Positions 50,401-62,400 of a stretch of DNA of 64,000 nt are shown one piece after another. The position numbers and the translations under genes are program-made. The notes below the pieces were generated by a model. That model ran no database searches. It saw nothing but the letters and a program-made list of their open reading frames with translations, and had not been told where the DNA came from. Location: the NCBI GenBank assembly GCA_018881555.1, contig JACAXG010000111.1:744001-808000 (forward strand), in the 5' to 3' direction. The DNA is from Amblyornis subalaris. Lineage: Eukaryota > Chordata > Aves > Passeriformes > Ptilonorhynchidae. Position 1 is the stretch's first letter. The number at the start of each line of letters is the position of its first letter.

Positions 50401-53400
50401 GTTCACTGTTTAAAAAGAAATAAATATTTTGTTAAGCATTTATATACGTGAGATGCCTCTGGTGTGTAGGGGAATTGTCCTCTAAGCCTGTCAGAGCCCA
50501 ATGTTTGAATCTCCCCTTCAGCAGTACACCAGCAACTGTTACAAACAGTTGTTGGAGTCTATATGGACAGGTAGTTTGCTAGGAACATTCATCTGAAGAA
50601 GTGAAAGAGCCACAGATCTGAAAAGACATGTCAGTGTCCTCACAGCAGCTTAAATGCTTTGGCAGCAGATGATCATTGATTATTGGCATCCTTATTGATG
50701 CTAGTACAATATCTGATGAACAGGATTCTTGGATTTGCAACATAGCTTCGTAATTTTCATAGGGAGTGAAAAGAACTTACAGGTTGTGCAAGCTCCGCTG
50801 TGTCACATGACTTTTGTTTTAATTTGCAAATTTTATTTTATAGCAAGACATGCATCGTTGATTGAAAAATATTACTTGTTACATCAACTTTCCATTTCTT
50901 ACAGTGGAAAAGACTCCTTGGACTTAGTCAGTCAACCTATCACATATTTGTTACCTTTCTAGTTTTACCTGTTTTTTCCACTAATACACAGACTCTGGGA
51001 AATTGCCTGTCATAAAGAAAAATAATTTGGTATCAATTTCTATATACATAATCTGGCAATATACTGAAAATTATTGAAGACATTGTGCATTATTCTGATC
51101 ATATCTGTAGATTTTTATTTTAATAAAATTATATTAAGCAGTCATTGGAGGAGTTACTGCTAGTACAATCAGTTATAGATTCATTAACTATCCATAATTC
51201 TTATCTGCCCATGATAGCAGCAGGTATTTCAATATACCCCTTACCAAGTATATAGTGCCACACAGAATTTTGTTTGATAAATTTTTGTGTGTGGTTTATG
51301 TTACAGATTACAACAAAATGGTGAGTTTTATTCACCGAAAGTTGTAGCCTTCATATGTCTGAAGTGTTAAGCTCACATTCTTTCACATAAAATACCAGTA
51401 GAATATAAGGTATTGCTTAGTGTGTGTATTTACATGTACAAGTCAAGATTCTATTTATTTCTTCACTATTTATGTAATTGCATCTACCAAATGTGTTTTT
51501 GTGTAAGCACAGTTGGTGGTGAAGCCATAGTGAATTCATTAATCCCACAGAATACACATTGCTACCTAACCTGTTAAAATTTAGAAAGCTTTTTGTAGGC
51601 CATGTTAATGTGAGGGATACATCTAAAACCAGTCCTAATGAATAACTGCATTTTGTTAATGATGGTTTTAGTCATGAATTATAACAGTATAGTGCAATTT
51701 TTATATTCCTGTATGTATTTATTTGTAGTTGGAAGATCCAGTATATATGAGGTATTTTATACTTTCCTGCATATTTCTTGATTATTAAAAGTAGAGCACC
51801 TATTGGTAGACAACTAATGCACTAGTGAACACCAGCAAATAACTGAAGTCTGGTCTTAGCTTATTGTCTAGTAAACAGAAATGGAATACATTGAATTTTA
51901 CTCTAAATATAAATAAGTGGTGATCTACCTTTGCTAATAACTATGCCTGATTTAATTTTTTTTTGGCATTGCGCAATTTTTAATGCTTATTTGTGCATGC
52001 TATGTTCTGTTTGAAATCCTTTTTGTCTTAATTACAGTCCAGAAAAAGCTTGGCTTCATTTCCAACGTATGTTGAAGGTAAGATAGTTCTACAATTTCTA
52101 AATGTTTTTTCATATCAAAAAACCACATGTATTTATAATGTATGAAATTATTTGCTGAATAGAAAAGCTACTAGAGTTGGGTGTACTAGGTTGGATTTAG
52201 ATTAAATTGTGTCTAATCTAGAACCTGAGCTAAATCCTACTGTGCTCTTTCAAAAATTCAAAAACATGGAGCTTTTAGGTTTTTTGTGTTTCATTCATAG
52301 TTTCTGTGTCAGTTCTGCTATCCTTTTCTTTTTCTCAGTATCATGGAAAACACTACTTTTTTTAATGGTATTTACACAACGTATGTGAATGCGTGTGAAC
52401 AAGGAAAATAGACTAAGCAAGAAGACTGTAATGCTCTGTCCAGCACCGATTTCAATTGGCAGGCTCAGTCCAATCTCAGTTGGATTAATTAGCAGAACTG
52501 GATTAATTGGCAGGCCTGCCAGTGAAAATCTGCTCTGCTTAACAGCTATTTGCCTCTAATTAAAAACTGCTTCCCATCTTAGAGTTAAGGTTGCAGTAGT
52601 TCTGAATTTATTCGGAACAATGTGAAAAAGCAAATTACCTGCCACATGAATTGCTGTTACCTTTTGTGTGAGTCTACATCCTGTGTATACTGCAGGAAGA
52701 ATGCTATTTGTAACACCCAGTTATGACAGAAGCAGAAAATAGAAGTTTCATTTGTTTTTTTCGCTTTTCCCCTGACAGTGGCTGTTCTATATGCTTGATG
52801 AAATGCTCGAAATACAGTTGATGTAATACCTTATTTGGACTGCCTTGTAACTCCTTAGGTTGCTTTAGAGTGTGCTGTGTTTAATCGATTATGTGATCGT
52901 TTTCTTTAGACTGCAAATTGATCATTGTTTTAGTCTTCAGTGTATAAGCTGCATGTTTTGGAGTTTCTGGCCAGAATGTCAATTGGTCCATAGCTAAGCA
53001 TTGGAATTTTGCAACAATGAAGGATCTCTCTTAAAATTTAAATTCATCTCCTATTAGTAGTCCTATCTATCAAGGGCTCTTTCAAATAATCCCCTCCTCC
53101 TTGGAAAAAAAAAGAAATTGTAAACTAAAATTTTCTTGGTTCTTGGTCTAGCAGAAAATTCCATGAAAATAAAAATGTTCTATTTTTATTCACCAGCAGT
53201 CAAAGGAAAAAATTGCCAGCACCTCTGGTGTGCTTTCATTGAGATAATAGCTTTGTTGTCAGAGGTAATAAATGGAGGATGTCTTCAAAAAGCACTGCTG
53301 TCTGTATGTTCACTTCTGATGCAACTGGAGCACGTACCTTTTTTCTTCTTTCTTGGAGTCTTACCTACACCTTTGTCCATATTTTTTTCGTTTTAATTCA

Positions 53401-56400
53401 TTTCATTGTACTCTAAAGGGTTTTGCATCCTTTATAGTGAAGTGGTGGAAGTAGTGAAAAGGCCTTGATGTGTAGACCAACAAATAACAACACTTAAAAT
53501 GCTATATGATTTCTGGACTGGGAAAGTGTGCAAATATGTAGTACTTCTGCATGCATAAATTTCCCTAAGGAAAAAACTCTTGCAAGTAGCTTGTTCATTT
53601 TGAGAATTTTCCAGATATATACTGACTGAACAAACTCTGCACACTGGAGATAAGCATCTTAAAATTGCTAGTTATAAATTTTTGTATTTATAGAAATTAG
53701 AAAGAAGACAAGCCTGTTCACAAGATTTGTAGATCTGCTTCTGTGTGTATCGTTTCAGTGTGATATTTATCTCCAGCTCTTTTTTTGTTATTTTCAGTGT
53801 AATAATGACTTGCTTCTCCTTGGGGCCAAAGCTACACAGGCTCATTCTGAGGCGTTGTTAGTCTTACACATTATAGTTAGAACAAAATTGGCATTCTGAG
53901 TAATTTGAAACTTAAAGCCACCTCACCTTGTAGCTCAAGATATGCCTTAATTTTTTTAGAGGAAAAAAAGAAGACCAGCCTAAACACATGGGGTGTTTTG
54001 TGATAAAATGTGGACATGTTTACCATGAGCATTCTTTAATATGATTTGTATTTTCACTTGTCTTGAACAACAAGTGTTTTTCCTTACTTATAAGAACAAG
54101 AAGTTTCTTAGGTTAACCAGCTTCCCTTTTGGATCATGACGATTTTAACATGGTGTCAAAATGGAACATTTTCATGTATAAAATTTTTAGATAAAATTGC
54201 AAAACACCAAAAATCTTACGAATTATAAATACTGCTCTGTAAGGATTTGCATTGCTAGGTAATGAACACTTTACACCCTCTCACTTTCCACAGAAGTTGG
54301 CAGGTGTTGGATCACTAAGAATCTGTTGGCTAAGTGAGTTGCTTTGCTGTCAAGACAGCCCATGCTCTATGTATTTAACAACATTTTTATTTAACTCTAT
54401 ACTTTACTACAATATCCTTGTTAAGACTACAATTTTTAAAGGTCTGTGGCATAAAAATATTTTGCTTAACTAGGCAATCAATCTTCTTGTTAAGGGGAGA
54501 TGTGTGGTACCTGTAGAGCATTCCCGGGGAGGTTGTTCTGCCTGTTGCACCAAGTGTAGTTGATGCACAAGCGAGAAGGAGGCTGATGACTGCTATCAAA
54601 CCGTGCTGTTCCTCTTTCTGCTTGTGACTGTTGGTCTTAGAATTGCAAGGCTGGCTTTGGTGAGTGAGGGGCAAGCTGAGTAACTGTGTCTGTCCCTTCA
54701 TCACAGTGAAAAATCACAGATTATTTTGCTCCAAGCTGTTCCCTTCTCATGAAAGAATGAGCTATTGTGAGAAACAGGCTGGATTAACAATTATAGCTTT
54801 TGCTGGAAAGAGGTTGTACTGGGTTTGCATAGCAAGATTTTGGTAGTGGGGTGGCTACCAGGGTGTCTTTTGTGAGAAGCTGCTGGAAGCTTCCTGCCTG
54901 TCTGATCGAGTCAGTGCCAGCCGGCTCCAAGATCGACCCACCATGGCCAAGGCTGAGCCCATCAGTGGCTCAGCAGTGGCAGTGGTAGCACCTCTGGGAT
55001 ATTATATTTAAGAAGGGGCAAAAAACTCTGCACCACAGCAATTGCAGCCAAAGAAAAAAGGACTGAAAATATGCAAGAGAAAGACCTCAGAAGACAAGGT
55101 CAGGGGATCAGGAAATACAGGAAGTGCTCCAGGTGCCAGAGCAGAGATTCCTGTGCAGCCAGTGGTGAAGACCATGGTGAGACAGCTGTGCCACTCCAGC
55201 CCATGGAGGTCCACAGTGGAGCACATATCCGCATGCAGCCCCTGGAGGACTGCATGCCACATCATGTGGATGCCCAAAAAAACCAGGCTGTGACCCCATG
55301 GGAATCACAAGCTGGAGCAAGCTTCTTGCAGGATACATGGCCTTGTGGAGAGAGGAGCCCACCTGGAGCAGGTTTGCTGGTGGACTTGTGACCCCACAGG
55401 GAACCTACACCAGAGCAATCTGTTCTGAAGGACTGTCTCACATGGGAGGTACCCCATCCTGGAGCAGGAGAAGAATGTGAGGCCTCTTCCCTATGAGGAA
55501 GAAGGAGCGTCAGAGACAGTGTGTGATGAACTGACCACAGCCCCCACTCCCTTGTGCCTCTGGGTGCAGAAGACAGAGAAAGCTGAGAGTAAAATTGAGT
55601 CCAGGAAGAAGGGAGGGATGGAGGAAGGTGTTGGAGCAACTGTTTTTATTTTTCATTATTCTACTCTGATTTGATTGGTAATAAATTAAACAAATTTTCC
55701 ACAAGTGGAGTCTGTTTTGCACATGACATAACTGGTGAGTGATCTCTCCCTGTCATTGTCTTGCCCCATGAGCCTTTTGTTATATTTTCTCTCCCCTACC
55801 CTTCTGAGGAGGGGAGTGATACTCCCCTGCCCTTCTGACGAGGGGCTTTGGTGGGCAGGGTCAGCTTGCCACAAGTGTTGAGATCATTTGCTTGATGTTT
55901 TGTGCCTTTGAAAGTACTGGTTGCCATTTCATCATGCTAAACTGAAGCATTTCAGAGGAGGATTTGCAGCCATCAGGTGCAGGCTGAAGTTGTCAGAGTT
56001 CTGCTGTTTTGCTGTGGTTTAGCATGATTGTCTTCAGTGATTGCTTTCCTGTTTTACAGTTCCTGGACCTTGTGATCCTGAAGACTTAATTGATGGAATC
56101 ATTTTTGCTGCCAATTACCTTGGTTCAACTCAACTCCTTTCTGATAAAACTCCATCCAAGAATGTGAGAATGATGCAGGCTCAGGAAGCTGTCAGCAGGA
56201 TCAAGGTGAGGAATAATCTCTGCTGCTTCTCATATGGTGCTTTATGGTTGTGGGTATGAACTTCTTACTTATGCAGTAATTTTTTCATATGGGGTTATCT
56301 GTAGTTTCAGAAGGAAAAGTGCTTCACCTTTCTTTCTGCAAAATAAATCATTTATTTAATGCTGCTTTTGGAACAAGACTGATAAGGGGAAATTACCAGG

Positions 56401-59400
56401 TCATTGTAATTCCCTATAGTAATAGTTGTGTTGTGTGCACTAAACCAGAATCTGAAGTCAATGGTGGTCAAAGCTATATAGTATCTGGGTGTGGAGGGAA
56501 AACAGGTTATGGGTGTAATTAGAAAGTATTGCAGCTGCTTCTGGCTTGGCACTCAATGGAACTGCTGCTGTGGTAATGACTGCAATTATTTTTGACCCTG
56601 CAGTGGATACTTGTTTCTCCACACATAACAGCTATGAGCTGATTTTAAAAGAAAAAGCCAGTGGTGGTAGAGAGATGTATAGAAAAAAATAATTTGTCCT
56701 GGAATCTGCAAAATTTTGTTTTGAAAAAGAGACATGCCAAATGTACAGGCCATGTCAAGCAATGAGAATGCTGCTGTATTTTAAATTACAATTATGACAC
56801 TGTCAACTGAAATGAAGGTGCGTGGATGAAGTATTGCATAGTCGTACGCAATGCTGCAATATTCCCACTACTCATACATGACTGACTAGTAGGCACACAG
56901 CTTCATCTTCTGCTGATTCTGCTAATCAACACAACTTCCTTTGGGAATTTTTCTTAGTTTAATACTTGTGTGTTTTTGTTTTGTATAGTTTATTTTGGGT
57001 TCCAACTCAGATTTGGTGTGTGATTGTATAAAAGAGAGAGGAAGAGGAGAGAAGGTAGGCAAGGCCAATAGTATTGTTTGTTAAGGTCAGCTGATGCTTC
57101 CTACTCTTATTATTCCTTCCAATGTGTTCCATGACAAGTGTTCAGTTTAGTCTGTGTATGTAACTTTGACACAGAAGCTCCAACTAGAACCATTGAGACA
57201 CTTGCAAAAATTGTAATTTTGCTGGTGTTCAAATGCATAAGTTCTTGTAACCTTGTCTCTGAAAATCATTAACCCTCTCATATTTTAGAAGAGGCAGGGA
57301 TGTAGCCTTCCTGTTAGAGATAGATTATTCTCCACCATCTCTGTAGAAGTTTTTGCAAACTTAAACCAGTGAGCCTTTTGCAAAAGAATGATTCATCTTT
57401 GTTCATTGGAGACTCTGGATTCAGTGAAATTCTTTAAAAATATGTTTCATGGAACTTTTTCAACCATGGCAGGTCTTGGTGGGTTCTTCCCAAACCTGCA
57501 GTGAAGAGTTTCTCTTAGAGAGTCTGGTTTTTTCCAGCCCTGGGTGCAAATAAGCTTGTGCCCTTCTGTGTAGTAGTCTCTTTGTGTTCCTTCCTGATGC
57601 TTGGCTGTGTGATATAAAAGTTGTTTGATTTGAATGGATCAGAAGCTAAAGATAAGAAAGAGAAGGGAGAGAAATACAGGTTTGGTGAGTCTGGATCTAG
57701 GAGGGACACATCACTGGAGGTTGAAAGGAAAGATTACCATCAACTATCATAAGAAACAGGTATCAGGAGTGGAACTTGGGCATGGGGCTGTGCAGGGAGT
57801 TTGCACCTAGAAGGTAAAGCTTGTGTAGGAATACAAAGTAGAAAAAGATTGAAGGGATATGGTAGAGAAGAATGAAACAGAATTTATTCAAATTAGGCCT
57901 ATGAGATGTAAGAGTGTAGAATCTTTCTCTGATACTAAATGTATTTTGTAGAAATTAATTAACAAAATACCATTCTTTCTGAGGATTCTGTTATGCCTCA
58001 GCACTTCTGTGCCTCAAAACAGAAGAAATCTATTTAATGCATTACACTCATAAACTCCATGAATTATGCATCCATATAAATCAACAGGCGTGCATATCCT
58101 TGCTTATAGTATATTTGTCTCAGTACTGAGGCCCCAGTACTTGCACTGTTGACCTGGTAAAACCCTAGCTGGTATCTTGAATTTTCTGAAACCCAGTGTA
58201 TTTCAGGAAATTATTGATTTGTATTGTATTCTATTGTACACAATAGCGTTGGACACTTCTTGGACAGTTACTGCCTTCTGCTTCTAAGTGAAGCTCAGGC
58301 AACCTCCCTGCACCTTAGGGTCTTTGGCTTATTAGGGTTGGCTTTGGCTGGTTGCCATTAAAGCTAAATGTTTTCAGAGAGAAATTCTTTATGACAGATG
58401 GAGTTCCTGCTGCCAGATTCATCACTGCATCAGATACTCTTTATCCCAGATGTGTAAATTACGGCTTGCACAGTGACTATGAAGTTTGTGCCCTACTCAT
58501 GTTTGTTTACAGAGTGTCATACTTGTTGCATGTCAACCATTTCTCCATAGTTAAAGAAAACAAAGCTTATGAATTAAGAATGAGCTCTTAAAGTATGCAG
58601 ACTTGAGTATTAAAAACTGAAGAGCTTTGTTTAAGCCCTGCTATGTACACATACCTTCACGTAAGTGTATACCCTTTGAATTTAATAATCCTTATAGTGC
58701 TTCCTTTTAGCAGAGCCCTCAGACCACCAATTCTTTCATTCAGAACATGAACAGACCTTGAAAATAATTCTCCATGCTTCTTCTTTAAAGAAGTATCCTT
58801 TCAATTAAAAGTACAAGAGTTGGGTGTTTTCTTGCTCGGGCCTTCATCTCTGTGAAGTCTAAGTAAGTTAAAACAGATACAGTGCTTTGAAGGCATTCAT
58901 CAAGTGTAGTTAGGAATATTTCACTACTCCGGAGACACACTTAGTTTGCTGTGTGGCAGGTTTGAACATTTCTAGGTAACACCTGGTTTAATTTCTGAAT
59001 GTAATTTAAGATAGAACCCATATGCGGAAATAGTTTAATATTTTGCCCATTTTGTTTACTTGGTGTCATCTCAATGCTTACTGAGTTGCAGTACTTTTTT
59101 TGTAGAGGGTAAATGGATTGAATAAACTTAAGACAACTCTGTAGCAAAAGCAGAAGCATGTTGGATTTTAATATTTTGTAATTCTGGAAATTGCATCTAT
59201 ATAAATAATTATGTTTTGTTTACCTTACATGCAAATCCTGAATTCTATATATTAAAAAAATATATATTTTGTGTAGGTTAGGTATTTTCTGGAGTTTTTT
59301 TCTAGGAGTACAGAAAGAATTTTTGATTTGAGTTAGCAAAATAATGTGGTGATAAAGAGGATCTGCCTAATAAAGTATCTTGCATAGAATTATCCTGGTT

Positions 59401-62400
59401 TTTTTGTTGTTCATGGACAACAAAACTTCTTTTGTGATATTTCTGTGCAGTGTTAAATCACTTATTAAAAACTCTTATTCCATATCATTACCTTACTTCT
59501 ATGAAATATTTGAAAGTAGTTCTTCAAAATGCTTCTGTTTGAAGAACAGAATTTTCAGTAAATTGAATTGTAGTGTATTTTGATAAATTGTTGATTCTAC
59601 ATTGTAAACCTGTAGCTCAAGGATTTTTCGCCCCTTTTTCTTCTTTTTGGACTGTGCTTGTCTTCTTTTGGGAGGTCCATCACTGTAAAGTTTGGGGGGG
59701 GGGAGAAAGAAAAGCTTGATTTTGAAATGCAATTTGAATGCTCTATCTCAGGAGTGTCTCCTCCTTGCCCAGTGTATTACAGATAGCTGTTACTCAAGAT
59801 AAATATATTATTTCTGAGTATTAATTTAGAGTAATGTAATGAAGAGCCTGCTATGTAAGGCAGTTCTAATTGCTTTTGCCATAGTTTGCAATCACCAGGC
59901 TATAAAATACTTCTTAGTTTGAAAAACATGACTAAAACCTAGTTTGAGAATGTTTCTATTTGTAAATTAGCAGCATGGTCTAAACTTTGAGTAGCTGCTT
60001 TCAGATTTGTTTAGACAAAAACTGACAGATTTATGTTGTGAGCATCAGTCTAAAATGTTTGATGTGTCTCGTGATTCAGGCCTCCTGTTTGTTCTTCATA
60101 AAAGTAGTTAGCACTGAATAAGTGTAGAGCCTGTTACAATAAGCCTCCTTCCCACCACAAGCACACCTGTAAATTTAATTAGCAAAGAGGCTGTTATTGT
60201 TGGAAGTAAAGGGGTAACTGCCAGCCTGGTGAGTATTGCACTGCTTCAGAATAAGCATGTCCATAAGTTTGGTTCACCATTGGTTTGAATTAATGATTGC
60301 AAGACTTTAAAAATTATGGGGTTTTGTTTGTTAATAGAAACCTCTTTTAAGGTGTTTCTGTAGCTGAAATACATGCTCCACTGCTTCCTCGAAAAAATGT
60401 GGTAGTATGGACATATCTTTGTTTAGGTGTCACAGGAAAATTTGTTGTCCAGGGATGCAATGTGAACATTGGTATGGATTTATTTGCTCAGAAGGAGGAA
60501 AAAATGAAAGTGACAGTTACCTTCTATAATTTTATTTTTTCAGGAAAAAGTAGCATAGTGTTAGGTTATTTTTTTGAAGTCTATTAAAGTATGAGATCTG
60601 AAAAAGCTGAAATAATAAGGCTTAAATTTTTTCTCTTACCTTTTACATTGGTGTGCCTTCAAAAGAAGTAACCTCATGGTTTACACTGCTGTAAGTGAGT
60701 GGAAGCTCTGTTTTGTTTCTTAAAAAATAACCCACCAAAATCTTCAAAAACAAATGCACACAAAATAACCTTGTTTGTTGCAAGGAACATTTTAAGTGAA
60801 AAAATATATCCCTTTGTGTTCTTCCTGACTCTTTTAGTGCTGTTTGTTTTCATTTCTGAAATTAATTATGCTAAACCTGAAATTTTATAATTTTTTAAGC
60901 TAGAAAGAAGAGGACGAAATTAATCTAAGCAAGGACTAATTTAGATCAGCTAGTAGTCTGTGAGCCCTGACATTAGCGTGTAGATTCCTGCTTGACTTGG
61001 AGTCTCTGTAAGTTCTTCTCTAACTGTTCTCCTGTCTCTGTTTGTTCCATGCTAAGCAGATGGCCCAGAAATTAGCCAAAAGCAGGAAGAAGGTGCAGTA
61101 CAAACTCCATCAGCTTGATGTTATGCTTGTTCTTTTGTTTTCTGGGAGGGTTTTTTCATTTATTTTTATTTTGTGGTTTTATTTTCTGCATCCAGCAAGG
61201 TTTTTTCAGATTTATTTCTGAGCCACCATACAAGTTAACATATCTCAGAAATCAGTTGCCTGACTGGCCATTTTTTGTTGCTTATCATTAGCCATTTCAT
61301 GTTAGAAATAGAATAAAGATTGGATTTATCAAATGGTTACAGGCACTATCCAAAATGCATATAGTGACTGACATGGCAAATGTTTTAACTTTGTAAAATG
61401 ATGGATTAAAATTAAGTGTGGGGGATTTTTTTACTTTTTTTAAATTTTATCATTCTGTAAGAGTGCTTTGTTTGACTCACAGAGGTGTCAAATTGCTGGA
61501 TGCACAAAAGACAAAAGTTATGTCTATATGTACAGTAATATACTGAGATTGACTCATCTTTGTAATAAGTTTTATTTGTGGAGCCTTCAATTATCTTTTA
61601 ACAAATGTAATTTAAAAACAATTACAAATGTTTGCTTTCTGTTAACAAAAGTGGGTTACTGCTTGAAAAGTATGTTGTCTGACAACATGTGAAGGTCTTC
61701 TTACCAGAACTGCATTATGAACAGCTTAAACAGTTCCACCTGCAGTACAGGTTTTTCCATTGGTCTTGGCAGCCACTGTTAGCCCATACAGAAATTTCTC
61801 AGGCAAGAGATGCCTCTTAGGCCTTTCTGTGCCTTGCATGAAAACCTTTAAAGTGAGGTTCATAGTGTGCAGAAAATGGTAGAATCATATTGATTTTCAT
61901 GAAATCTTTGTATAATTCATGTTGCACTCAGGTATAATTTTACTGAATCGAAAATATCACGGAAACTTTTATGAGGTTAACTTTTTTCAGACAATACTCA
62001 ATTCACTTTCACATATATGATATAATTTCCACATCTTTGTGTTTATCTTTTGCTTCTGCAGTCTAATACTCTATCCTGCACTGCTGTTCTGGTGACTGTG
62101 TCTTAGTGCACTCCTGTTCGTGAACTAACGTCATTATTAGTAAGTATGTTGCCTAATGTGTTTGACTGTAATCCGTTTATTTGCAGGCTCCAGAGGGTGA
62201 ATCTCAACCCATGACTGAAGTGGACCTCTTCATTTCTACACAGAGAATAAAAGTACTGAATGCAGACACGCAGGTATAGACATAGACACCTTTGTCAACG
62301 TTGTTGTAGTAGACTACTGGAATAGACTTTCACCTACATGCCAAAAGTTGTCTTGAAAATATGCTGGCTCCTGTATTTTCCTGTAGTAAGGAATCCATGG

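Larger units (their letters stand above)
52078..56059 (+). other. APBA1: APBA1 intron interrupting codon 432
   Basis: A 3,982-nt phase-1 intron, GTAAGA to ...ttttacag. It holds a family-2 LTR at 54815-55873 and a homeodomain-site-like repeat cluster at 52451-52521. The rest is unassigned AT-rich sequence. Confidence 0.9.

Noticed and set aside
58335..58357. Short match (GGTTGGCTTTGGCTGGTTGC) to the end of the inverted family-2 LTR at 18553
   Set aside because: About 22 bp without further LTR text on either side; it could be a remnant but cannot be supported.
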